Shown piece after piece: positions 53,430 to 63,241 of a DNA stretch of 64,000 nt; position 1 is the first letter of the stretch; every line of letters starts with the position of its first letter. A program made the translations under genes and the position numbers. The notes beneath the pieces are model-generated. The model worked only from the letters and a program-made list of their open reading frames with translations, was not told where the DNA came from and did no database searches. The DNA comes from Mauremys mutica (taxonomy: Eukaryota; Chordata; Testudines; Geoemydidae), in assembly GCF_020497125.1 (NCBI RefSeq), contig NC_059076.1:13197951-13261950 (forward strand), read 5' to 3'.

Positions 53430-54330
53430 ACTCCCAACAGCTCTGTAATGGCGCGGGATGCACCCGAGGCTGGAGTCGCACTCCCGCGCTGCAGCGAGCC
53501 CTTCCCGGCGGGCACAAGCCCGCCCGTGCCTTGGGCCCCTGCCCCAGCCTCGCCGGGGGGGTCCCTGGACCCGGCACCAACTGACACTGGGGGGCACCTC
53601 ATGAGGCACCGGCGCGGGAGGGGGGCAGAGAGCCCGGGCAGCGCCCACTGGCACCCACCGCAACTCAGCTGCCTCGGGGGCCGGCCCTGTGCAGCCGCCG
53701 CCTCCAGTGGCCGGGCCGCCCCGCGTGCCTGCGTTGCTGCGGTAACCGAGTCTCGCACATCCGGAGGCAAAGGGCCGGTACGTCAGCGCGCGGCGCGGGT
53801 TCGCCGACGCCCGCGCGGGGCATGACGGGAGGAACGGTGGGCGCCGCTGGGCCAATAGGAGAGCGGCAGCAGCGGCTGGAGCCTGCTGCGTCCCTTCCTG
53901 CTCCCCGGTGCCCCCCGCCCCGCGCGTCGGGGCGGCCTCGCTCGCGGGTGAGTTCTCGTGCGCGAGCCGGGCGGTTGGAGCGGGGCAGCCAGGGAGCGCG
54001 AGGACATCACCCCTCCCCCCCCCACAGCTGCGCGGGCCGGGGGGGGCGTGTGTCCCCCCCCACAGCTGCACGGGCCGGGGGGGGCCTGTCTCCTCTCCCC
54101 CCCACAGCTGCACGGGCCGGGGGGGGCCTGTCTCCTCTCCCCCCCACAGCTGCACGGGCCGGGGGGGGCCCTGTCTCCTCTCCCCCCCCACAGCTGCACG
54201 GGCCGGGGAGGGACCCTGTCTCCCCTCCCCCCCGAGCTGCATGGGCCGGGGGGGGCCTGTGTCCCCCCCCGAGCTGCACGGGCCGGGGGGGCCCTGTCTG
54301 TCCTGCCCTCCCCCGAGCTCCATGGGTGGG
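53430..54330 (+). promoter_or_regulatory. GTF2E2: CpG island, probable GTF2E2 promoter
   Basis: This dense GC- and CpG-rich block is the only one of its kind in the window. It contains a CCAAT box at 53852-53856, a CRE-like TACGTCAG at 53779-53786 and an ETS-like ATCCGGA near 53759. No TATA box is seen, as usual for a housekeeping gene. It lies ~6.7 kb upstream of the first GTF2E2 coding exon on the same strand, which is why I assign it to that gene. The left edge abuts a DNA transposon; the right edge merges into a minisatellite. Confidence 0.8.
53860..53947 (+). other. GTF2E2: Probable untranslated exon 1 of GTF2E2 (5' end not determined)
   Basis: A perfect consensus donor, GTGAGT, starts at 53948 inside the CpG island. 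Human GTF2E2 also begins translation in its second exon, as I recall. The acceptor of the coding exon falls 4 bases before its ATG, so a non-coding first exon must exist upstream. The transcription start is not visible; placing it downstream of the CCAAT box is an inference. Confidence 0.55.
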
Positions 54331-54370
54331 GGGGAGGGGGCTGTCTGTCTGTCTGTCTGTCTTTTCCTCT
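54024..54370. repeat. GC-rich minisatellite in GTF2E2 intron 1
   Basis: About eight to nine units of 37-46 bp, each with (C)AGCTGCACGGGCCGGGG, a G run, CCTGTCTCCTC and a C run. A CTGT microsatellite (~54340-54361) lies in the last unit. Runs of six or more G on one strand and C on the other recur in every unit. Confidence 0.9.
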
Positions 54371-54874
54371 CCCAGAGCTGCATGGACTGGGGCGGATATC
54401 TCCCCCCGCCTGCCATGGGCTGGGAGGATTTCCCCAACCCCTCCCCCCAAGTCCATGGGTTGGGGGGGCTCTCCCTCTTCCATCCTCCCCCAGAGCAGCG
54501 AGAGCGGATCCCCTGCCGTCTCACCCTCCCCACACACAGAGCTGCATGGCCCACAGTGGATCTCTCCTGCCCCCTCTTTCTTACATAGAGGTGAGTAGGC
54601 CAGCAAAGACCTTCCCCCCTCCCCACAGCTGTATGTTCCCAAGGGGACCCCTTCCTTCCCCCCTTACTCACAGACATCAGGCGTGGCTCCTGCTGTTGTG
54701 CATAACCGGTCCCAGCGTAGTTGTAAAGGAGTGGATGGGGCCCACGAGAAAGCTGTCTGCAAACCTGTAGCCGTGTCTCTACTGCTCTGACTGCAAAAGA
54801 CAGTAGGGCTCATGGGTTTGCTACTTATTGCCAAGTGTCACTCAAACCAGACCTGCTGGAGCCATTTTTATAAT

Positions 54875-54960
54875 GAGAGTGCTGAGAGCCATTGACCTAA
54901 ACTGCAAACCCTGTCTGTAATGGAAACCACTTCAAACCAGAGGGTGCTGCACCTATGACT
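54875..54960. mobile_element. ~130-bp MITE, partial copy
   Basis: The stretch GAGTGCTGAGAGCCATTGACC through CAGAGGGTGCTGCACCTATGA matches the interior and right end of the MITE at 28852-28981 and 57811-57943. The left terminus is absent or unrecognisable. Confidence 0.6.
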
Positions 54961-55766
54961 CAAACATCACCTTAGTGGACAATCGTGTGTGGTTCCTACC
55001 TGAGGCCCTCACTCAGTCCTTGGCCTTCTTACTGTCGTGGTGGCTGGGATTTTAAACATTTCTTGTTCTTTGTCCTACATGAGACACCCCCACGTGCTCC
55101 AGGGGGACCTGACAGATGGACTAGATGCTTAGCCTTGTCAATGCACAAAGTAAACAAACTCCGAAAAATAAAGCAAAGAAAAATAATCTTTCTGTTAATT
55201 GAGTGTTTGTAACAATAGTAGAAAGAAAATAAAAATTCAGACAAGTGATTAAACTGACGGTGTCCTTTGTAAATATCCATCAGCCCTGGAAAGTATGAAG
55301 CACAGAGTGAAGGGAGTCCCCACCTGTATTCAGTGCTTTTATCCCTATCCATCCTCTGTAGCCTCTAGCGTAAGGTTGGGGAACTTATGTGATGAAATTG
55401 CATCTCATTCACATCTTGAGCCCTATGGGGGTCTTGGTGATTTAGACTGCAACTGGGGTATCTAGTAACATTTTCCATCTATACATTTCAAGAAGGCCAT
55501 GGAAACCCTCCCCACCCCCATACAGACACACACACAGCTAGATGGGCATAGGAGGGGAGGCGCACACACCCCCCCCCACAGTCTGCGTCCACAAGCAATC
55601 CAAGCAGCTTATAGATAGTAAGTTGCTAATATAGTTGTAAAATATCCTGTGCTTGTTGTAAAGGTCCTGTAATGGGGCAGTGGCATGGACTGTACCTGTC
55701 TTTGGTTGTAAACTATTTTCTCGTTAAGGGAAGGCAAACTGAAAAACATTCTGTGAGTGTGTACGT

Positions 55767-56139
55767 TGGGGTGGCCAACGTGTGGCTCTGGAGCCACATG
55801 TGGCTCTTCAGAAGTTAATATGCGGCTCCTTGGGCTGGAGCTACAGGCACCAACTTTCCAATGTGCTGGGGGGTGCTCACTGCTCAACCCCTGGCTCTGC
55901 CACAGGCCCTGCCCCCACTCCACCGCTTCACGCCCCCTCCCCTGAGCCTGCCGTGCCCTCGCTGCATGCCATGAAACAGCTGATTGGGAGGTGCAGGGAG
56001 GGAGGGGGAGGTGCTGATTGACGGGGCTGCCAGTGGGTGGGAGGTGCTGGGTGCAGGGAGCTGACGTATTACTGTGGCTCTTTGGCAATGTACAGTGGTA
56101 AATTTTGGCTCCTTCTCAGGCTCAGGTTGGCCACACCTG
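55767..56139. mobile_element. hAT-like non-autonomous element
   Basis: The left end TGGGGTGGCCAAC and right end GTTGGCCACACCTG are inverted. The flanking 8-mers GTGTACGT and GTGTAAGT match at 7 of 8. The text recalls the TGTGGCTCT-type elements of the hAT superfamily. Confidence 0.75.
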
Positions 56140-56214
56140 GTGTAAGTGGTACATGCATAGTGGGTGGATGCTGCTTCCTAAAGTCAGTGAGACTTAGGCT
56201 TTTGAGCCTGTTTT

Positions 56215-56345
56215 ACTTATTGCTATTTATTATTTGTATTCCCATAGTGCTTAGGAGCCTTAGTCATGGACCAGGAGCCCATTGTGCTAGATGCTGTACA
56301 AACTGAAGAAAAAACAGTCCGTGCCCCAAAGAGCTTACTTAGGAG
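56215..56345 (+). repeat. Old interspersed repeat (same family as 35848-35960)
   Basis: Shares TTATTATTTGTATTCCCATAG, CATGGACCAGGAGCCCATTG and GCCCCAAAGAGCTTAC with the other copies. Confidence 0.55.
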
Positions 56346-56499
56346 CAGAGCAATTTAAATTACCAACTTTAATAATGATTTAAATCAGCAAGCAGGAAAC
56401 CTTGATGTAAATCATCAATTTTAATTGTCTTTTCCATTTGTAGTTTTTAGTTATTTTCCTGAAGAAAAGTTGATTTTTTCCCTTTACACTAAATTTGGT

Positions 56500-56640
56500 A
56501 AAAAGAATGAGGAATACTTGTGGCACCTTAGAGACTAACAGATTTATTTGAGCATAAGCTGTAGCCCACAAAAGCTTATGCTCAAGTACATTTGTTAGTC
56601 TCTAAGGTGTCACAAGTACTCCTGTTCTTTTTGCAGATAC
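56500..56640 (-). mobile_element. Hairpin repeat, second subfamily
   Basis: Two arms, one around 56515-56557 and one around 56576-56625, are nearly perfect inverses (ACTTGTGGCACCTTAGAGAC / GTCTCTAAGGTGTCACAAGT). The loop and arm sequence differ from the 16339-16527 copy. The unpaired head seen in that copy is lost. Confidence 0.75.
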
Positions 56641-56929
56641 ACACAACTCATTTGGATTCAGAAGTATGCAATCAGGCAGCAGGAGAGAACAAAAACAATA
56701 AAGAGCAAATACAGTACGGTACTGTGTTAAAGAGAAATTGCTAATAAATGAAGGGAAAGCAGCATTTTTCTTCTGCATTATAAGATTCAAAGCTGTATTA
56801 AGTCATTGTTCAGTTGTAAACTTCTGAAAGAACTATGTTTTGTTCAGAGTTACAAACATTTCAGAGTTACAAAGAACCTCTCCATTCCTGAGGTGTTTGT
56901 AACTCTGAGGTTCTACTGTACATCTGTTT

Positions 56930-57006
56930 CCCTCCCCCATACAGAACAGAAATATTTATGGAACACGTCTGTCTTTGCATCAGTATTGATAATTCTATCA
57001 TTTTCA
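56930..57006 (-). mobile_element. CR1 LINE fragment, left part of split copy
   Basis: The text ACAGAACAGAAATATTTATG through GATAATTCTATCATTTTCAT matches the minus-strand CR1 at 12550-12615. The continuation is found at 59405, after a foreign insertion. Confidence 0.75.
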
Positions 57007-59404
57007 TAGTCACCATAATAGAGGCTCAAATTAACTGTATACCCCAAATTTAAAAAACATAGTAAGGGGACCAAAAGCTTGCCACTATAGCTAAACAGCA
57101 AAGGACAAGAAATAGAGGCAAAAAGGCATCCTTTAAAAACTGGAATTCAAATCCTCATGAGGACAATAAAAAGCAGCATAAACTCTGGCCAGTCAAGTGT
57201 AAAAGTGTAATTAGGCAGGCCAAAAAAAGAATACGAAGAGCAACTAGCAAAGGTCTCAAAAACTAACAGCTAAAATTTAAGTACATCAAGCAGAAAACCT
57301 GCCAAACAGTCAGTGGGGCAACCGGACAATAAAAGTGCCAAAGGAGCACTCAAGGAAGATAAAGCCATTGCAAATAATTCACTTAGCTTCTCCTCATTGG
57401 TCTTCACTACAGAGGTTGTGAAGGAGAGCCCCACACCTCAGCTGTTCTTTTTAGGCAACAGATCTGAGGAACTGTCCCAGACTGAGATGTCAGTAGAGGA
57501 GGTTTTGGAACAAATTGATAAACAGTAAAAAGTCACCAGGACCAGATGGTATTAGCTGGACAGTTCTGAAAGAACTCATATAGGACATAGCAGATCTATT
57601 AACTGTGATATGTAACCTGTCATTTAAATCAGCCTCTGTACCAGATGGAATTCACCCAAGAATTCTGAAGGAACTCAAATATGAAACTGCAGAACTAACA
57701 ACTGTGGTCTGTAACCTATCACTTAAATCAGCCTCTGAACTAGATGACTGGGAGATAGCTAATGTGATGCTGATTTTTGAAAAAGCCTCCAGAGGTGGTC
57801 CTGGCAATTAAAGGCAGGGATGCTGGAATAATCTGTATAGTGGGGATGCTGAGAGCCATTGAACCAAACTGTAAACCCTGTATATAATAGAAACCGCTTC
57901 AAGCCAGAGGTTGCAGCAGCATTCCTGGTTCCAGTACCTATGATTACAGGCCAGTTAAGACTAACTTCAGTACCTGGCAATTTGGTTGAAACTATAGTAA
58001 AGAACAGTATTATCGGAAACATAGATAAACATATATGTGGTAGAAGATTCAAAGTGACTTTTGTAAAGGGAAATCAAGGCTTGCTAATCTATTAGAATTC
58101 TTTGAGGGGATCAACAAACGTGGACAAGGGGGATCCGGTGGATATAGTGCACTTGGACTTTCAGAAAGCCTTTGCCAAGGGCCCTCACCAAAGGCTCTTA
58201 AGCAAAGTAAGAAGTAATGGGAAAAGAGGGAAGGTTCTCTCATGGATCAGTAACTGGTTAAAAGACAGGAAACAAAGGGTAGAAATAAATTGTCAGTTTT
58301 CACAGTGGAGAGAGGTAAATAGTGATGTCCGTCTGGGATCTGTACAGGGAGCAATGCTGTTCAACAGATGCATGCATTATCTGGAAAAAGGGGTAAACAG
58401 TAAGGAGGCAAAATTTGCATACGATATTAAATTACTCAGGCCAGTTAAGTGCAAAGTAGTCTGCAAGGAGTTACAAAGGGTACTCAGAAAACTGGGTGAG
58501 TGGGTAACAAAATGGCAGATGAAATTCAGTGTTGAAAAATGCAAAATTATGCATATTTTAAAACATAATCCCAGCTATACATACAAAAGGATGGGATTTA
58601 AATTAGCTATCATCACTCAAGAAAGAGATCTTGGAGTTATTGTGGATAGTTGTCTGAAGACATCTGCTCAATGTGCAGCGGCAGTCAGAAAAGCTAACAA
58701 TGTTAGGAACCATTAGGAAAGAGAATCAGACAGTAAATATAATGCCACTGTATAAATCCATGGTACACCCACACCTTGAATGTTAGTTGCATGCAGTTCT
58801 GGTTGCCATATCTCAGAATTGGAAAAGTTACAAAGAAGGGCAGCAAAAATTATTAAAGGTATGGAACAGCTTCCATATGAGGAGAGATTAACAAGACTGG
58901 GACTTTTCAGCTTGGAAAAGATGAGTAAGGGAAGGGGGATATCACAGAGGTCTGTAAAATCATGAACGGTGTGGAGAAAGTGAATAAGGAAGTGTTATTT
59001 ACTCTTTCCCGTAGCACAAAAATCAGGGGTCACCTGATGAAATTAGATTTAAAGTAGGTTTAAAACAAACATATGGAAATACTACTTCACACAGTCCACC
59101 CGTGGAACTCCTTGCCAGGAGATGCTGTGAGGGCCGAAAGTATAATTCCAAAAAGAATTAGATAAGTTCATGGAGGATAGGTCCATCAAGGGCTATTAGT
59201 GAAGATGATCTGGGATCTAACACCATGCTCAGGGTGTCCCTAGGCTGTGATTGTGAGAAAATAGGAGTGGATGACAGGGGATGGATTGCTCAATAATTGC
59301 CGTATTCTGTTAATTTCCTCTGAAGCACCTGGCATTGGCGACTATCGGAAAACAGGATACTGGGTTAGGTGGACCATTGGTCTGACCCAGTATGGCTGTT
59401 CTTA
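57007..59404 (+). mobile_element. CR1 LINE, ~2.4 kb, inserted into another CR1
   Basis: It carries the reverse-transcriptase region of ORF2 with many stops. The most intact block is 58102-58716, with DIVHLDFQKAFAKGPHQRLL and a catalytic box changed to FAYD instead of FADD. The C-terminal [21 protein letters not shown] is at ~58860 and the 3' end at ~59404. A ~105-bp stretch is tandemly duplicated at 57600-57750. It is interrupted by a MITE at 57811-57943. Confidence 0.9.
57811..57943. mobile_element. ~133-bp MITE inside CR1, TTA target duplication
   Basis: It starts AAGGCAGGGATGCTGG and ends GGTTCCAGTACCTATGA. It interrupts the CR1 reading GGCAATTACAGGCC and is flanked by TTA on both sides (57808-57810, 57944-57946), as expected for PIF/Harbinger elements. 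It belongs to the family at 28852-28981. Confidence 0.78.
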
Positions 59405-59830
59405 TGTTATGTTCCTCTAGTAATGGACCAATAGCATAGTTAGGATTCTTTTGTTCCTAATATTTAAAAAAAAAAATCTCCTTAACTCAGCTGGCCATAG
59501 ATTTCTCCTTGTGTTCCTCTGCTTCCCTTATCAATTTTCTGCATTTCCTAACTTCTGATTTATATTCATTACTATTCCTTTTATTGTTCTATTTGGTATA
59601 GCTGTCTTACCTCCCATCTAAACCTGATCAGTTTTTTAACAAATATGGCCACCTTCCTTAATTGTGCAATTTTGGCTTTTGGGACAGCTAGTAAGGTGTT
59701 TGTAAACAATTCCCAATTATTCAGAGTTTTCTTTTTAAATTCTTCCTCCCAGCTGATTTGTCTCAGGTGTTCCAGAATGAAACAAAAAGATTGAAACACC
59801 CTGCTGCCAGAAGTCCTCTAGAATTAGCAA
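59405..59830 (-). mobile_element. CR1 LINE fragment, right part of split copy
   Basis: The text CCTCTAGTAATGGACCAATAG through the Tyr/Phe-rich stretch near 59570 matches the minus-strand CR1 at 12616-12900. It continues from 56930-57006. Confidence 0.78.
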
Positions 59831-60630
59831 TAAGAGGTTCAGTTTACAGTGAATTAGTTTAGTTGTTCATTATTTGTTTTGTGATAGCACTTAGGAATCC
59901 CAGTTTTCCCAAAGTTAGTAGAAGGCGGTAGTGCAAAAATCAGGGGAAGATTTATAGTGGAAAATTAGCCTCAGAGGTCACTCGGGAAAAACTAGTATCC
60001 TTATCTAAGCATCCATTGTTATGAATGAGATTATTAAAACAGCAAGATTGTGAAAATATCTAATTAACTTTTCACCACATATGCTTGTTATATGGATTTC
60101 CTTGAATCTGAATTGTGAAAATAGACCTGTCACTTTCACTTTTGTTTGTAGTCAGTCTTGTTTTTTCTCCTGCAATGACACAGTAATACAGTATATATGA
60201 ATTGTAAACAAACCCGAATAAATTTAGTTTCATTTGAATTATAAAGATCACAAAAATGTTTTATTAATATTGTGTTTAGAAAAAAGCTTTGTATTTTGCA
60301 AAGCCTAAAATTCAAGGTCAAACTAATAGATGTTATCTGTTTTTGTTTTGTTTTCTGCATATTTATAGACACAGTTACTAAGAATGACCTCAGAAAATCA
60401 TGCACTGATGTGTTAGCTTTTCAAATTCTTGTTTTGGAGAATAACATCTTGGTACATTTGAAACTGCATTTTAAAAGTGCCCCTTTTCCCGTATATTACC
60501 TCTCAAAAAGAGGCATTTGTAAATTCCGTAAATAAGGGAATTTATAATAATATACTAACATTCTGTTCACTTTAGATACCTCATTGACCTTTTTTATTTT
60601 GATTTTCCCTATTCCTTTTTCTCATGACAG
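59831..60630. other. GTF2E2 intron 1, no recognisable feature
   Basis: AT-rich sequence with no repeat family I can name, ending in the acceptor of the first coding exon. Confidence 0.5.
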
Positions 60631-60797
60631 AATTATGGATCCAAGCCTGCTAAGAGAACGAGAGCTATTCAAAAAACGAGCGCTCTCCACTCCTGCTGTA
60701 GAAAAGCGTACGGCACCCTCGTCTGAGTCGTCATCTTCCAAAAAGAAAAAAGCAAAACTAGAGCAGGGTGGATCATCAGGCTCAAAACAAAACACAG
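60631..60797 (+). CDS. GTF2E2: GTF2E2 (TFIIE beta) first coding exon
   Basis: It encodes the N-terminus of general transcription factor IIE subunit 2, which joins TFIIE alpha in the RNA polymerase II pre-initiation complex and helps recruit TFIIH. The exon starts after ctcatgacag, with the ATG at 60635. It encodes 54 residues: [20 protein letters not shown], then a serine run, KKKK, and GGSSGSKQN. This is almost identical to the human N-terminus as I recall it. It ends in phase 1 at a rather weak donor, gttggt, at 60798. The wHTH core domains are in exons beyond the right edge, so the gene is partial here. Confidence 0.95.
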
Positions 60798-61231
60798 GTT
60801 GGTGAAAGTACCTCTGATTGTTTCTTTCCATCTGTCCACATACCCTATTTGGTCAGTCTTTCAGTAAACTTCCAGAGCCATTCTCCAAAGATATGATCCT
60901 CTAGGATTCTTATGCTTGGGTCTTAGCTCCTGAGCATGAGAGTGCAGGAACTTCTACAACTCTTAAAGAATTTTGACTCTAGAGGATGGAGGTAGACTGT
61001 GGGTCAGGCCCTGTGCTGTAAGTGACAAGCCACCCTCTGGATGATGTAAATGGTGGTCTCTGGACTTTACAGCCAGTTTATGCTTGACCCTGCTTCATGA
61101 AGAAGCTCCTGGTGTGCTATGGTTGTGCATCACTCCTGCTCTTTTTACTGTATGCTTTCCATTGTTTTCAGCTTTCCACCCATCTTTCCTTTTATTTAGG
61201 CTACTATATTGGTGCCCATCACTGTACCATC

Positions 61232-61492
61232 TCAGGTCTGATCTACGCTTGAAACTGAGATCGACATAGCTACTGCTCTCCTGAGCACCATAGCTATGCA
61301 GATATAAACCCTCAGTGTAGATGCGGGTATGTCAACGGAAGAACGCTTATGTCGACCTCGCTCCATCGCTCAGGGAGGTAGAGATACTACAGCAATGGGG
61401 AAACTGCTTCCGTCAGGGTAGTGTGCATCTACGCCATGGGGTTACAGCTGCATAGCTGCACCACTATAGTTCCCATAATAGAGACAAGCCTT
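61232..61492. mobile_element. GTCTACA-family MITE in GTF2E2 intron
   Basis: It starts CAGGTCTGATCTACGCTT and ends TAGAGACAAGCCTT. The interior has ATGTCGACCTCGCTCCATCG-type text and CATAGCTATGC palindromes shared in style with the other copies. Confidence 0.65.
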
Positions 61493-63055
61493 GAGTGTCT
61501 CCCAAGGGTAAAGTCAACAACAAAGCGATCTCTCTCTCTCCCTTCCTTGCCAATGGGCTAGCTAAGATTTTTTAATAAAAAGGTGTAAGCTTGGAGAAAG
61601 AACTGGATTTTATATTTTGCTTTGTGTGCGATGTGGTTAGGGTCGTTCTTGTTTTGTCTGGCAGTAAGTCTGGATCTATCAGCCGGGGAAGGTTCTGTAA
61701 CCTGTGGTCACAAGTTGCTCTGTATTGGCCAATAGTTTCACTGGAATCAGAAAGAGAGAGAGATGGTGTCTCAGTAGCTAAGGCCAGTTCCATGCAGAGT
61801 TTGGCAAAGCACGTCAGATGTCTTTAAACTGACTTCCATGTTCAGTGAAGAGCCAACACAGAGCGGTGAATAGAAGTGATGTGGTCCTGGTGACCTGTAT
61901 GTCTGAGCACAGGGACAGCTGTATTCTGCAGTCAACTTGATAGGTTGCCAAAGGCCAGTGCTCCAGTGCAGTTCTGCAGCATATTATTGATTATTTTGGT
62001 GCTCTAGCATTTTGATGTGCCTCTTCGCTGCTTATTTTTCCTTCCGAGTGCATTTTTGACCTATCAGCTTCTTCCTCAGTCTTTCTCACTGATTTTCCGT
62101 TTTTTCTTGATGCACCCTATCTTTGTTGCAGGAAAGTTGTTTGAAAAAAGACTGCTCAGTGATTTCAAGACATGACTGTATGGCAGAACTATGTCAGTGG
62201 CACATGACAGTATGCTCTATCTGCCTAGATATTGACCATAATAAGCAGAGTATCAGAGTTGGCTGCAGATGTCATCCTGTGCCTGGAAGAAAAATGCAGC
62301 GTGCCTCTGAACCCTCCTTTAGACACCTTCGGGGGACTCTTGTGCCCTGAGAATGTTGCTGTTGGTGCAGGAAGCTGTGACTTTGACATTGCCACCCCAG
62401 CGCTCTTGCACTGGTGATTTTGGCACAGTCAGCGTTGATGCTTGCAATGAAGCTGTAAAATGCTCCAGATTCCCAAAGGGTTAGCAGTGACACCAGTGGG
62501 GGAAGGGGCACACACCTTACCATTGCCACAACTACCCTACACCACACACCAGGACCTTAACTTTTCCCCAGTAGGGATGCCAGCCTTCCATCATCTCCTT
62601 TACCCCAACCTACCCTCTCTCAGCATAACCAACTACTATATCAAACATCCACAAGTACTAATGTTGGATAAATATAATCTGGGAAAGGGGTGTGTGTGCA
62701 AAACAGCGAAGAGTTTAAGTTGTGGTTTGTAGTGTAGGGTGGTATTGTTAACAGTAAAGTGTATGGCTGTGGATGGGGGGAAGAAAGGTTGTGTACTGTT
62801 GAAGGGCATACTTTTTCATTTCCTTGCTCCTGTGGATTTGAGTCATGTATTTTGTGTGTGTAAGAACCGTAACTACTTAGCTGTATTTTGGGTATTTAGG
62901 TCAAAGCAACTCATTGGAAAGATATTTAATCTTTTATGTCAGTGTCAGACCCAGCCAGTATCAGAAGTGTTCAGTACTGCTACTGTGTGTCCTAAAAGGA
63001 ATGAATTTGGTCTGATTTTAGTTCTGAGTGAACAGTTGTTTTAGATGTCTTTTTG
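61493..63055. other. GTF2E2 intron, no recognisable feature
   Basis: No exon, RNA gene or known repeat recognised. The open frames here are short and overlapping. Confidence 0.45.
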
Positions 63056-63059
63056 TCCG

Positions 63060-63200
63060 CTTAATTACCCCCCTCCCCAAGTCCTCCTCACTACCTCCTT
63101 TCTCAATCACTGGAGACAATACCACCATCCTGCCTGTCACTCAGGCCTGTAACCTGGGGGTCATCTTTGACTTGGACCTCTTTCTAAGCCCTTATGTCCT
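63060..63200 (+). mobile_element. L2-like LINE fragment
   Basis: It encodes SITGDNTTILPVTQACNLGV then IFDLDLFLSP, typical of L2-type ORF2 near the C-terminus. It matches the start of the element at 19030-19690. Confidence 0.6.
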
Positions 63201-63241
63201 ACCACAGTCTGGGTGTAGGGCTCCATAGTCCAAAGGTCCTC

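Noticed and set aside
53406..54770. Long overlapping open frames (up to 423 codons) on both strands around 53.4-54.8 kb
   Set aside because: They come from the CpG island and the GC-rich minisatellite, where stop codons are rare in every frame. They are low-complexity Pro/Gly/Arg/Ala and lack domains or splice support.
58102..58716. 204-codon frame as a gene
   Set aside because: It is part of CR1 ORF2 with a damaged catalytic box and frame breaks on both sides.
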